Counted from the first letter of the stretch, positions 34,157-46,071 are shown. The stretch is DNA of 64,000 bases from Mugil cephalus (GCF_022458985.1 NC_061789.1:15656357-15720356); one strand, 5' to 3'. Translations and numbers: made by a program. Notes: generated by a model from the sequence alone, not told the origin.

Positions 34157-36387
34157 TGTGGACCACGTGTTTCTGCTGTATTTATTCAAGATTGTTTTAT
34201 TTTTTTTTAATTTTTTTTATGTTTTGTAATCACCAGTAGTATAAAACAAGGCTAAATAGTTTTCACCAGCCTAAACACAACGCGATATTATGGGACACTA
34301 ACAAAGCCATGTGTCTGTTCCAGTATTTTTCCTGTATTTACAGGCAGAGAATCTCAGAGCAGGTCCACTAGAGGGCGCCCCAACACAAGCGACGTCCTAA
34401 GATGTCCCCCACAGTCGGCGTCTCATCGCTGGACGCAAAGGTCTTTCATGAGGCTCGGGCTGTCACATGTACCGTTAATTTCATCAAGTTCAAAGTCAGC
34501 AACAATATTACTGTGACATTTAGACTGGACATATTTATGTGATGGTTTCCTCTTACACGTCTTTGATCACTACTGTGATGTCACCACTACATTAGATAAT
34601 GGCAGCTGTTATTATTCATACACTACTTTAAAAAGAAACACTATATATCCTGCAGTATATAATGCATGCATAGGAATATTAAGGTGTATTTTACAATTCA
34701 TTCTGACAGTTATATAGTCAAAACACACATAAGTAACGGTGGTCAGTGAAACATAAAGTTTATTGTTGTATCATAGGCTTCTGTTGTGTCTGATAAATAG
34801 ATAAAATAACCAGGTCATAAACACCTGTTTCCCTTCCACTGCAGTGACACCACACTTTTTTTTTTCTTTTTTTTTTGACCTGTTCTACAGCGTAATGATC
34901 TGTAGCTAGCCCTCACAATCTTCAAGAAAAACACACAGCACATCAACATCTGGTTTCCTCAGACAGCTGCTTGTCTTTGGGAGGAGTCACTGAGATAACA
35001 GGCAGATGTGCACACGGCTCCTCTGAACTACTTTCACACACTTTAACCTAGGTGAGGATGGCTTCCTGCCAGCTGATTGCAAAGGAATCAGTTCTGATTC
35101 TCTTAAAACACTCACCGACATACCCTTTGAACCTTTCTGTCTCGTGTCTCCAACAGTTCCTTAATGTTTCTTACATTAGCTTCATTCTCAGCCCAAGATT
35201 CAAGTAGAGAAATTGTACGTGTTAAATATAATTAAAACAGCAACACAATGAAATGGTTGCTGTTTTGTTCCATTTGGCTGTTGGTTCTCACAAAAGAAAC
35301 CGTGCTCACATTTTGCCGCTGGTTTGCTTTCAACATTATTTGACACTCTCTTCTGTGTGAATTAACTTTTTAACACTTAGCGATGACAGCTCACAATGTA
35401 AGACCAGATATATCAGCTGAGTTACGCACAAGAAAAAAAAAAAAAACTTATCTACTCCTTCTTATGTGTGCCTCCACCCTCCCAGCGACACTGTTGTGGA
35501 TTAGATAAGCCTTTGAAACACAGCATGTGTTTCAGGACTTCATGACTTCATCATGGCATTGGAAGGCATCCAGCTGATAAACAGATCTATTAATATTTGG
35601 TTGGAGAGCCTAGATTTCTTTTTAAATCACTTTGAGTGAGGCCTGTGATGTTTGACACATTAAATTCTGAAGCGGTTATGAACAAGAAAACCTCTTTTTA
35701 GGGGAGCTTGAGGTCCAAGTCACACCCAGCCGACCTGAGTCCCAGAAGACACACACAGAAGAGAATTTGCCAAAAAAAAAAAAAAGGCCAAAATTGTGGT
35801 GGAAATTTCTGGGGGAAAATAAGGAATCAGAACACTCTGATCTGTTTATGTGTGATTGGCAAATGAGCAAAGAAAATACAGAGTAGATGTGTTTTATGCT
35901 GCTTTTCTAGTGGAGGTCACAACGTTCACTCCTGTCAGCTGTTTGTCAGGCTCCCAGACACAGGTCCTGAAAAAACGCACGAATACTACGCAACACATGA
36001 CATATAGCTACCTCCGTAAGCTTACAGCTTAAAGCAGCATTTAAATCATGTGTATTGACTGTGTGAAATGTTCCACTGCAAAGCGAAAGCCCCCAGTTTG
36101 CCACATTTGACCAAAGCAGAATCAGTCAATCAAGCACTTCATTTCTTTCAGTTCTGGTTAAACGTTTTTTTTTTTTTTTTTTTTCAGAGACGAGTTCCAA
36201 GGATTAATTTTTGCCTTATTTGAATCTGGGATGTTGTGTAATACTTTGTTTTCGCGAAACCAATGCAAAGAAAGGAGTATAACGAGTTCACAAAGTCATA
36301 GGCGGGGAAGCTGTTTGATTATCTGACACAATCTGTCGCTTGGACTGCCTTTGGGGCGGTGCTGGGTTCCACCGTGCTGTTTGCGCC
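34157..36387. other. kank2-globin spacer
   Basis: No gene was recognised. The stretch contains several poly-T and poly-A runs (34857, 35432, 35773, 36166). It separates the unrelated kank2 gene from the first globin and could hold cluster regulatory DNA, but nothing specific can be pointed to. Confidence 0.4.
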
Positions 36388-36394
36388 ATAAAAC
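36388..36394 (+). promoter_or_regulatory. TATA-like box of first alpha globin
   Basis: CATAAAA lies 50 bases upstream of the start codon at 36438, the usual position for a globin TATA element. Confidence 0.5.
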
Positions 36395-36437
36395 CCTCGC
36401 GTGTCGACTGTTCACGGTACTCCACAACAAGGACAAT

Positions 36438-37183
36438 ATGACCACCCTTACCCCCAAGGACAAGAGCACCGTCAGGGCCTTCTGGGCCAAAGTGGCTCCG
36501 AAGTGTGAAGACATCGGCAAAGAGGTCGTGGCCAGGTAAATATACCGAAAACGCTCTCACATTTATTGATTGATTTACCAAAACCATCAAACACGCATCA
36601 TTTTCGTTGTTTGTTTCTTCCAGGATGCTGATCGTGTACCCACAGACCAAGACCTACTTCGCCCACTGGAAGGACCTGAGCCCCAACTCTGCCCCGGTGA
36701 AGAAGCACGGAATGACCGTGATGGGTGGAGTCGGTGACGCTATCGGCAAAATTGACAGCCTGCCCGAGGGTCTCCTGAACCTCAGCGAGCTGCACGCCTT
36801 CACTCTGCGTATCGACCCTGCGAACTTCAAGGTGAGCGGCCAAACTCTCGCTAAACTTGTGGCCATTTCCTAACCCGTTACTCCACTGAATGCCATCGCC
36901 AAGAGCAGCCTGGTGATTAGTGTGATGTGTGATCTGGATTGGTCGCACATCTTTGAAGTAGCTGCAGGTCCACCGTGTAGGCTGCATGAAAAGAAAAGAA
37001 AAGAAAAGAAAAAACTCCATTTATAACATCTGTGTGATTATGTTGCTTTCACAGATCATCTCCCAGATCATCCAGGTGGTCCTGGCCATCACCTTCCCCA
37101 CCGAATTCACCCCTGAGGTCCATGTGTGCTTCGACAAGTTCCTGTCCTTCCTGGCAAGGTCTCTGGCTGAGAAATACCGATAA
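36438..37183 (+). CDS. Haemoglobin alpha-type chain 1
   Basis: Three exons, 36438-36535, 36624-36831 and 37055-37183, giving 144 residues with Met. Introns sit at the canonical globin positions (within the Arg codon before [12 protein letters not shown], and after DPANFK). Haem ligands are present: distal His in VKKHGMTVM and proximal His in [13 protein letters not shown]. The C-terminus LAEKYR keeps the alpha Tyr-Arg end. The protein should bind haem and O2 and pair with beta chains in erythrocytes. It and the next gene form a subgroup ([18 protein letters not shown]) distinct from the minus-strand alphas of this window. A larval or embryonic role is possible but not shown. An unusual Cys is present in EVHVCFDKF where the paralogues have Ser. 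AATAAA follows at 37235-37240. Confidence 0.95.
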
Positions 37184-37234
37184 ACAGCGGAACGAAAATG
37201 AGGAACATGAACGTGGTTCCCCCTGTATGTGATC

Positions 37235-37240
37235 AATAAA
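37235..37240 (+). terminator. Poly-A signal of alpha globin 1
   Basis: AATAAA lies 52 bases past the stop codon, a normal distance for a globin 3' UTR. Confidence 0.7.
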
Positions 37241-37650
37241 AGTATCAATGCAGGAAAAAAAAAGGCGCTTTGTGGTTGTTTTTTGATGGTTCTCAAAAAT
37301 AAATTGGAATCCACAGTTCTTTCAGATCCGTTACACAACACACACTTCGAAACAAAACTCTATTTCATAACCAGTTAGCCTCATAATCCTACAAACAGCG
37401 TGGCCGTTTAATGGTAACGACACAATCTGTCGAGGCATTTACTGTATCTGTTTAAATAAAAAGTTGGCAAATGTTGGTTCATCTTTGGTATTTTCCATTT
37501 AAGAGGCAATGTTGCCACATTTTACGTTCCTCTATAAACCACGCGTAATTTCACCTCAGACGAGGTACTTTTCATGTAGTATAGTGGAAAAACGAGGTCT
37601 ATAATCACCATTTGATTTGCTTTAGAGGCAAAAAAGAAAGAGCCTCTAAA

Positions 37651-38046
37651 CCAGGCTGTCAAACATAGGGTCCGCGGTTTAAAAAAATGTCCGCCACAAG
37701 GTCTAAACTGGTCCGGGGATGAATTTGCGAAATTTACATAGAAGCCTGCAAATTTTCAATAAACATACCTGCTTAACTGCTGTCCCTAATTGGTCCACTC
37801 TATTAGTAAGAGTGATGTACAGGACACAACTCTGAGACTCAGAATTAAACAGCAGTTCCTCAGATGTTTTGTTAAGTTATAGTCCATTGAATGTAAACAC
37901 TTTCATAACCTCCCCGCACTTCTTTGCACAAAGTGAAGACAGTTTGGAGTTGCTGTCGTTGTTGTTGTTGTTATTTTTAAGTTATTGTTACGCTAGTGGT
38001 CAACTGGGCTGTATATGGCCCCTAAACTAAAATGAATTGGACACTT
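37651..38046. mobile_element. Degraded hAT-type non-autonomous element
   Basis: The left edge contains AGGCTGTCAAACATAGGGTC and the right edge GGCCCCTAAACTAAAATGAA then TTGGACACT. This resembles the teleost element whose ends read roughly GTGTCAAAC and GTTTGACAC (recalled). The termini are imperfect inverted repeats and there is no coding frame. It sits between alpha globins 1 and 2. Confidence 0.45.
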
Positions 38047-39399
38047 AGCTATCCAGTGATGCAGAGAAGACACCACGCTTAGGCTGCTCTCGCGTTGTGC
38101 ATATGGGGGATTTGCTATAAAGCCACACATTTAATTTAAATAAATTGTAATTTAAAAATGATGCCTTCCTCTTGGGAAATATTTATGGGCTATGCAACGT
38201 TTTTTTTCTTTAAAAAAAAATCAAAATCAGAGGCTCACAAAAGACTAAATCATTCCATTAACGTGTGAAACATCATAAAGAAAAGATGATAAGTACATAT
38301 AGCCTGTATTAAACGGGTGATCATACACAATGTTAGGCGGAAACATTTACTGTCGTCTAATCATCACAATAGTTGTGTGTATTTGGTGATGCAGAGTATC
38401 AGTTTTGACTGTTAATGGAGGCCTTTTTGCACACCAGCAATATGAGATGTGGGATGTTGTCACTGGAACAAGCATAGCAACGCTCATTCATCCTAAGCCT
38501 TGAAAATGCCTGGGTGAGGCAGGCATTTTCACAAGGTCCACAAGGACAGCTCCTCCACGAGCCTCAGCCTTGAGGTTTGAAATGAAACCAGACTGCTGCG
38601 CTCAATCGCTCAATGGCATCAAAATTAAGATTTAAAGCAAACCACCTCCCCCTCCCACAAGCCAGCGGTCAGATGGGTGGTGGGACAGGTAGCCAAAAGA
38701 ATCTTTTAAGGCTGTTGGAAGGGTGCTCAGACTGTTTGGGCTATTTCCCCGGGGCTGTTGATTTAAATTAGTTAAAGCTATTTAAATAAAATCATTACAA
38801 AAATGAATGTATGGCCCATCCGTGCTGCTGAAGAGGCCAGAGTAAAAGCTGTTCACGCTATTGTCTTTACGGGTTAACATGAATTTTAACCAAACTCATT
38901 TTCTCCGTATTCCTGTATAATTAAATTTACTTTATCCCCGATAAATACAATATATTTTGTTTCCAGTGTGCGTAAAGCAACCTCTATAAACAGCCACGTG
39001 TAGTTCACTGTATTAAAATAGATAGTTAAAGTTATGTTTGTTTGGTAATACTGAACCTACTCATGTCTTTATCTTTTGTGCATTTTAACACATTTTATTT
39101 TGTTACAAGTATGAATTAAACTAATAAACACGGGGAAAACAAGTGTTTATCGCTATATTGGCGCACTCTCGGATTACGCAGTGCAATTGAGCAGTTAGTG
39201 GCTACATGGGAACGTGAAAATTAATCTGATTTATCGTCCAAATGCGGGACGTATTAGGCTATTTGAGGTTGAGTGGTTTAGCGCTGCAGAGCCCCCGTTG
39301 TTACCTTTCTGTCCATCTCTAAACTGGAACTGGAGCTGGAACGCCTTGCAGCCTATCTCGGTAGGTGGTCCCATCAGGGTGTGTTTCCGCCGCTGCAAG
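38047..39399. other. Spacer between alpha globins 1 and 2
   Basis: AT-rich DNA without recognised genes. A direct stretch rich in CCTCCCCCTCCC lies near 38645. Nothing else supportable. Confidence 0.4.
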
Positions 39400-39407
39400 C
39401 ATAAAAG
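39400..39407 (+). promoter_or_regulatory. TATA-like box of second alpha globin
   Basis: CATAAAAG lies 50 bases upstream of the start at 39450, at the same spacing as in the first alpha gene. Confidence 0.55.
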
Positions 39408-39449
39408 GCCCATCGGCGCAGCTGACAGCACCATTCGTTGACAGGCAAT

Positions 39450-40099
39450 ATGACTTCTCTCACCCCTAAGGACAAGAGCACCGTCAGGGCCTTCTGGGCC
39501 AAAATCTCCAAAAACGCCGATGACATCGGCAAAGAAGCTCTGGGCAGGTAAATATACCGACAACGCTCTCACGCGTATTGATTAGTTGAACAAACACGCA
39601 CCATTTTCGTTGTTTGTTTCTCCCAGGATGCTGATCGTGTACCCACAGACCAAGACCTACTTCGCCCACTGGCAGGACCTGAGCCCCAACTCTGCCCCAG
39701 TGAAGAAGCACGGAATGACCGTGATGGGTGGAGTTGCTGATGCTGTGAGCAAATTGGACAACCTGCCTGCGGGTCTCCTGAACCTCAGCGAGCTGCACGC
39801 CTTCACTCTGCGTATCGACCCTGCGAACTTCAAGGTGACGATCTATAAAACACTGCTTGTGTCTTGGTGTTGTTCCACTCTGAAAACCCAGATTCTGTGG
39901 TCATACTTCTGACTGGGCCTGCGTGGTTCAGAAACTCGGTACTTAGCATCGGTGTGTTTGTGTTTCACAGATCATCGCCCATGTCATCCAGGTGGTCCTG
40001 GCCATCATGTACCCCAACGATTTCACCCCTGAGGTCCATGTGTCCTTTGACAAGTTCCTGGCCTTCCTGGCTATTACTCTGGCTGAGAAATACCGATAA
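39450..40099 (+). CDS. Haemoglobin alpha-type chain 2
   Basis: Exons 39450-39547, 39627-39834 and 39971-40099; 144 residues with Met. Distal His (VKKHGMTVM) and proximal His ([13 protein letters not shown]) are present, and the C-terminus is LAEKYR. It is closest to the alpha gene 3 kb upstream. The start of exon 1, intron 1 and exon 2 are nearly identical between the two, while the 3' part of exon 1, intron 2 and parts of exon 3 differ, which suggests partial gene conversion. It should form tetramers with a beta chain; the developmental stage is unknown. AATAAA is at 40133-40138. Confidence 0.95.
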
Positions 40100-40132
40100 A
40101 TGCAAGTTGTATGTCGTCTGTACACCAAATGA

Positions 40133-40138
40133 AATAAA
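40133..40138 (+). terminator. Poly-A signal of alpha globin 2
   Basis: AATAAA lies 34 bases past the stop codon of the second alpha gene. Confidence 0.7.
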
Positions 40139-40802
40139 GGCATTTAAAATTCAAACGCTGCGTCCGGTGTCATCGTCTTTACTAATGCCTTCCCTAAATA
40201 ATCATTTTCTATGAAAAATAAACATATATATGTGTGTGAGTTCAGAGACAAGTGTCATCAATCATCTTCAGCTCTACATATATAGAGGTTTAGAAGTTGG
40301 GGCAGTCACAACAGTCAAGAGGCAGCATATGTTCCGTTTGTCTGAAAGAAAATCAATATTATCATTAACATTATCAGCATTATAATTTTGGTTGTCACAC
40401 CGCTCCAACGTGTTTGTGAGAGCTTAAGATCTCGCGTTAACCTCTCGAAATGCATGTGTCATTATTATCCATCAGTCAAATTTGACATTTAAATAAAAGT
40501 CAAGAGAAAAAAAACGTGTTACAAATAAAGTAGTAGCCTAAAGGTGCTATGACAACAACAAAACAAACGTGCAAATGCTTAAATGTAAACTCTATTCATC
40601 ACAAAATTCCAGATGAATCACGCAGTGCCATGGGGTATGTCCTTTCTATTTGTTTGACTTCGTATAATCCTGTGAATGAGCGAGTATCTAACGAGTATGT
40701 TTACAGTGCCCCCTCCTGGCAGATGGAGCACACTGTCTCTAAAGATTTACACCAACTTTGGAGATCTACAGTAAAACTTAAATACTTGTATCATTACATG
40801 CA

Positions 40803-40912
40803 GTGACAGTCAAATGTTTGGACACACCTTCTCGCCTTCTTTTTTTTTCTTATATTTCATATTGTAGATTAATACCGAAGAAATCAAAACTGTGAAGGAA
40901 CACATATTAAAT
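40803..40912. mobile_element. Terminal fragment of a Tc1-like DNA transposon
   Basis: The sequence AAATGTTTGGACACACCTTC, followed by a T-rich stretch and TTGTAGATTAATACCGAAGA, resembles the end of a very common teleost DNA-transposon repeat that I recognise from memory. Only one end is present and there is no coding capacity. Confidence 0.5.
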
Positions 40913-41499
40913 GTAGCGCCAGGCAGGAGGCGGCATACCATCAGCTACAGAGGAAAACACTCCAGTGTGAGCTCTACTGCTCATTCATCTCCTTAAAGTG
41001 GGGGAGGGCAGTGGTGTTCCGCTACAGAATAGTCGCTACAGAAAGGCGAAGTCTGAACCGTGTTGACGTTTCCACACTTCCACACAAATCCAATGAGTCT
41101 GCGACTTTCGACAGATCTCGTGGAGAAAACGCCATGATAAACAATCGCGTGTGACACAGCCACGGTCATTGCATTAACAAATAAACTCACATGCAATGGT
41201 TAATCTTAATTTGTCTTGACGAATAGGACAAAGTAATGTTTATATTATTTATATATATTATAGAGCTATTTTCAAATAAATATCATGACATCTTTCTGTG
41301 TAATGTAATAAGAAGACCATAAACTATCATCCGAACTAATGACACGGTTGAACCAATACCTGTTCAAAACCGTTTTGCATCACCGGTAGTCCATATTGGA
41401 TTATATGTGCAAAAATAGAAGTTATAATTGAACTAATCTACCATTTGATTATGTTTTTTGTCTGGTATAGAAGAAAAAATAAGTTGTGAGCCAAGTAAC

Positions 41500-41640
41500 G
41501 TCACGGAACTTGGCCTGCCACAGATAGTTGCCAAATTACGGACGCATAACATGAACGTCATTATCACGATCATGCCTCCTGCCCGGTCAGTTGCTGCCTG
41601 GCCCTGGGGACGGAGGATGCAGTGGGGAATAAAAACGTGA
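41500..41640 (+). promoter_or_regulatory. Relic beta-globin promoter (upstream of pseudogene)
   Basis: This region closely parallels the promoter of the intact beta gene at 46991: both contain GCCAAATTACGGACGCAT, AACGTCATTATCA and GGACGGAGGATGCAGTGG, then AATAAAAACGTG as the TATA-like box. The CCAAT box of the intact copy (TCCAATCGGTTG) reads CCCGGTCAGTTG here, so it is lost. Confidence 0.6.
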
Positions 41641-41730
41641 AATGCCAAACATCAGGACTCTAAAGAAAAGCTTGTCCTCGGAGAAAATAGTTTGACAGTA
41701 ATCGGAGACTCGGGCTTTCCCACCGTCACC

Positions 41731-42134
41731 ATGGTCGAGTGGACAGACGCCGAGCGCGCCGCCATCACAACCCTGTGGTCAAAACTGGACCTTAAACACT
41801 TCTAATTTCTTTTTACTTTTGTGAAGTCTTAGTCGTGGTTTCGTGTCTTTTCATGCTTCTGAGTGTGTATCACGGGATTTAGAGACTCTTTGCGTTATCT
41901 GGCAACTTGACCAGCAGTGCAGCCATTCTCAGAAACCACTGATGTCATCTCTTATTTTCATTCATTCTGACCTTTTCAGCCATTGTCTTTAAAGCCATCC
42001 TTATACATTCTCTCTCATTGTAGGCTCTTGCTGAATGCATCAGTTATTGTGATCAAGTTTGTCCGGAAGTCCAGAAGGCCTGGCAGAAGTTTCTGGCTGT
42101 GGTGGTCTCTGCTCTGGGCAGTCAGTACCACTGA
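41731..42134 (+). pseudogene. Beta-globin pseudogene
   Basis: Exon 1 begins normally ([20 protein letters not shown]) but is cut short and runs into a stop after 24 codons, because the end of exon 1 and much of intron 1 are missing. The exon 2 acceptor AG is changed to AT (TTTTCAT at about 41850). Only a decayed first third of exon 2 remains (to about 41940), without the haem-binding helices. Exon 3 (42024-42134) keeps its acceptor and the end VVVSALG-QYH but has internal deletions. It is most similar to the beta gene at 46991. It cannot make a globin. Confidence 0.88.
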
Positions 42135-44043
42135 GGGTCTGGAGAGGTTCTACCCTCAGCGATGTGTAACAGTCTTACAGGTAATTCTAAAATCACTCAG
42201 TGCTATGTATCTGTTGCCAAATAAAAAGTAAATTGCATCTCTCTGCGCAGTGCTTGGCGCATTCATGGTTTAATCAATTAACTCATATACAAGGAAGTGG
42301 AATCAATACTCACTATAATGCTATATTGCGAACTGGGTGTGGCTTTTTTATTTGGTTATAACAGTATAAAATGTGTGCAACCGATAAAAACACGTTTGAC
42401 GTCAGGCGCTTAGTATCACAGTGGCTGGACATCTGCTTTCATTCTTATCCTGATCAGCATATGGGGAATAAACTAAATATTTAAAAAAGTTGAATAAATA
42501 ATAAAGTCTTTTGAATGGAATAAACAGAATAAATGCATATGTCTTACATGGCAAAACGAGGAAATCCAGATGTACACATAATAACATAATAAAATCTAAT
42601 TTTCATGTCAAGAGACAGAAAATCCCAGCCATGTAGGAGATAACATTGTTTTTTATTTTGTTGTATTCTTTCTCGCAGTCTGTTCTTCTTTTTATGCTTT
42701 GAAACAAAAAGCCCAGTTTGGATATCCACATGTTCTCAGGGTTTGTCTGATGCGGTTTCGTTCCTTCTCCTCGGCTTCTGATTGTGCTCGAGTGTCTGGG
42801 TTGGAGTGTTTGCTGGTTTCCTATTTTTCAGCTTTTAAATTAAAAACCCATCCCCTATATCCCTATACAAATATCTTTTCTGAGATAGTGCTTGTGCCAT
42901 TATATAATGCTGTTTGAATACAGCTGTCCTCGTCTCTTCTGCAGGTTGGTGGTACACATATTTAAAACGACTGAACACCAGTGGTCCTGTACTGTTGAAT
43001 ATTTTTGAACAAGTATCAGGCTTGTACTGAGGTGACAAAAAACACTTGGCCTGTAGTTGTGCAGTCAAACATCTCACAGTGTATATAGCGAGATTTGATG
43101 AGACTTGTTATTACACATCAACTAAATAAAGTGAGTTCTTATGGTTAAATGATCATCTCCGGAACAGCCAGGGTTGAAAAAAGATGTAGAGGTAAAGAAT
43201 AAGGCTTTATTTTATTAAGGAGTCTAAATAAAGTCTAATTCATTTTAAGACAACTTGCCTTTTATTTCAGTGCCATGTTTCTGCTAAATGAATGCTATCA
43301 CCCGGAGAAGCATGTTTTGTTGTTTTAAACCATTTAATGCCATTACACCAAACCGTTTTCACATCAGACGGAAATGCGAAGTCAAAGCCAAGAGCAGAAC
43401 AGAAAGCTCTGTCAAGTCTCCTATGTCAGCACTGTTTCTAAGGAACATAACACAATGTGATATTTTCAAGTGCAGCCCTAGTCGCCTCTTTCATCATGAC
43501 GCCATAAAAAGCTTTGATCATTGATGAGTGTTGGTTACATGTTTTTGCACTTCAACCAGGGGAAATAGACATACGTGTCCTTATGATCAGTATAATCCCC
43601 AGAACAGTAAATATGTCCAACCAAACCAAACAAAACAGTCAGAACTAACATTTTTTCACACTGCCAAACCACTACCAAACGGTGGAGCTGGGTGTCACAG
43701 ACCTGCTGTGGGTATTAGTTACAGCCTCCATTTCCTTCCTTCATCTGCACGAAAAAGTTGAGCCCTTTCCAGAACGCTCATGAAAACAAATGTGTTACGC
43801 AATTTGCTATTTCTCAACCAAGACTTAACGAACGGATTACCAGATGTTCTGGGAAAGCAAATGCAGAAAGTGCTGGATACTTAAGATTTAGGGTTAGGGT
43901 TGGGGTTAAATACGTTTCACTATCCTGGGCGACACATGAGGCTCGGACGCAACGCTGGAAACTACACCGGTTAGAACTGCTAATACAAACACAAGCACAA
44001 TACCGTGGCAAACACAAATTATTCTTCACGAATCTAAACACAC
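42135..44043. other. Spacer between beta pseudogene and duplicated alpha segment
   Basis: No gene was recognised. A short telomere-like run (TTAGGGTTAGGGTTGGGGTT at about 43887-43906) is present but too short to mean more. Open frames on both strands are without recognisable domains. Confidence 0.4.
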
Positions 44044-45543
44044 ACACTAAACACCCACCAGACTTATGTCACCAATTAAACGTTGAGTTGTTGGAGTTGC
44101 CCCCCTGGCGTCACGGTTGAGACAGTAGGACTTCGGACAGCTCCCGCATGGACGCGGAAAGCTGCGTGTGCAGGAATCCAGCAGGTACCACGGCATCCAC
44201 CCCATTTTCTGTTTCAGCAACTGGAGCTGATTTTTGTAGAGTCCGGATCATTTTGATCATATTACAGAGGGAGTTTGAAAGATAGTGATGGCAAATGTTA
44301 GAAGGATGTTTGCAGCTTCATTAGAAGGCGCGTCAACGTCGTCCGATCTTTTATTTCGTTTATTTAGCCCGAAACACCAAATATGTTTCTGCTAGGATTA
44401 CGTTTCTGATGTGACGGTGACACGATGGAGCCGGTGAAGATTTGACTTAAAAGACTTAAAAGACCAAGAACCTTTTTTTTTAGAAACAAGACTCAGAAAA
44501 GAAACGCACAGCTTTTGTGTTTGTTTGTTTGTTTTTTAATTTAACATGCCCCTACTCGTTGAGACATTGTTGGATGGCATACGACTTGTTTTCGATGCTT
44601 CTGAGTTGCTGCAAGTTAGCGGTATCTCTCAGACAGAGCCAAGGCACATTCTGCAGGAACTTTTCCACAGAGACGTGAACCTCCGGAGTGAAGTCTGCGG
44701 GGAAGTACATGGCCAGGACCACGATGATGGAGTGGGCCAGGATCTGCGGTTGTGGCAAAAGGCAGAGATTAATATCATAAATGACCACATTGTATTACAC
44801 TAAACACCCACCAGACTTATGTCACCAATTAAACGTTGAGTTGTTGGAGTTGCCCCCCTGGCGTCACGGTTGAGACAGTAGGACTTCGGACAGCTCCCGC
44901 ATGGACGCGGAAAGCTGCGTGTGCAGGAATCCAGCAGGTACCACGGCATCCACCCCATTTTCTGTTTCAGCAACTGGAGCTGATTTTTGTAGAGTCCGGA
45001 TCATTTTGATCATATTACAGAGGGAGTTTGAAAGATAGTGATGGCAAATGTTAGAAGGATGTTTGCAGCTTCATTAGAAGGCGCGTCAACGTCGTCCGAT
45101 CTTTTATTTCGTTTATTTAGCCCGAAACACCAAATATGTTTCTGCTAGGATTACGTTTCTGAAGATGAAGATTCTTCTGAAGATTTGACTTAAAAGACTT
45201 AAAAGACCAAGAACCTTTTTTTTTTAGAAACAAGACTCAGAAAAGAAACGCACAGCTTTTGTGTTTGTTTGTTTGTTTTTTAATTTAACATGCCCCTACT
45301 CGTTGAGACATTGTTGGATGGCATACGACTTGTTTTCGATGCTTCTGAGTTGCTGCAAGTTTAGCGGTATCTCTCAGACAGAGCCAAGGCCACATTCTGC
45401 AGGAACTTTTCCACAGAGACGTGAACCTCCGGAGTGAAGTCTGCGGGGAAGTACATGGCCAGGACCACGATGATGGAGTGGGCCAGGATCTGCGGTTGTG
45501 GCAAAAGGCAGAGATTAATATCATAAATGACCACATTGTATTA
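44044..45543. repeat. Tandem duplication, two units of about 750 bp
   Basis: Unit 1 (44044-44796) and unit 2 (44797-45543) are almost identical from ACACTAAACACCCACCAG to ATGACCACATTGTATTA. Differences are one indel/substitution patch (about 44412-44440 against 45161-45180) and a few single-base changes. Each unit carries an alpha-globin exon 3 in minus orientation plus its 3' flank. Unit 2 supplies the last exon of the intact alpha gene; unit 1 is an extra copy downstream of it. The near-identity indicates a recent event or an assembly artefact. Confidence 0.9.
44616..44743 (-). pseudogene. Orphan alpha-globin exon 3
   Basis: This is a second copy of the last exon of the neighbouring alpha gene: [20 protein letters not shown], then [13 protein letters not shown], after a good AG acceptor. 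It is 128 instead of 129 nt: one base is missing after LQNV, so the normal ALALSERYR end is out of frame. No exon 1 or 2 accompanies it. It is a by-product of the tandem duplication. Confidence 0.85.
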
Positions 45544-46071
45544 TTACAGTAGCTACTACGTGGAATGCAATATTACACTGTAATGATTACTAAAACAAAA
45601 CCCTTGGATCGTCCTCAACAAAGACCTCTACGGTTTTTTTTTTGTTTTTTTTTTTTGTTTTTTTTTTTTTTGTTTACCTTGAAGTTGGCAGGATCCACCC
45701 GGAGCTTGAAAGCATGCAGCTCACTGAGGGAGCTCAAGCAGCCAGTAAGATCATCAATGCCTTTGACAGCTTTCCCCACCGCTGACATGATGACGGCACC
45801 ATGTTTCTTGACTTGTGCGGCCTGAGGACTCAGGTCCCCCCAGTGCGAAAAGTAGGTCTTGGTCTGAGGGTAGGCAACCAGCATCCTACAGAAATAACCA
45901 GAAGAAATCATTCACAGAAATTCACAGCATTTTTCGTCTTTCACATCCAGACCATTGTGCCAAACATGGAGCTCACCTGCCCAGGGCTTCTGCGCCAATC
46001 TCGCTGGACTTCCCTTCAGCTTTGGCCCAGAAGGCCTTCACCGCGGCCTTGTCTTTCGCAGAGAGGCTCAT
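45361..46071 (-). CDS. Haemoglobin alpha chain 3 (minus strand)
   Basis: Exons 46071-45977, 45885-45678 and 45489-45361; 143 residues with Met ([20 protein letters not shown]). Distal His is in VKKHGAVIM and proximal His in [13 protein letters not shown]. The end ALALSERYR is intact in this copy. It resembles the standard teleost adult-type alpha chain and belongs with the alphas at 58849 and 63320. Its gene is head-to-head with the beta at 46991, across 919 bases. A long T-rich run lies in intron 2 (45636-45675). No AATAAA was seen; ATTAAA at 45279-45284 (minus strand) is the likely poly-A signal. Confidence 0.94.

Noticed and set aside
43887-43906. Telomere-like TTAGGG units
   Set aside because: Only about three imperfect units; too short for an interstitial telomere or fusion point.
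44552-44788. 78-codon minus-strand frame with globin similarity, as a gene
   Set aside because: It is a single duplicated exon 3 with a one-base loss and no exons 1 or 2; annotated as an orphan exon instead.
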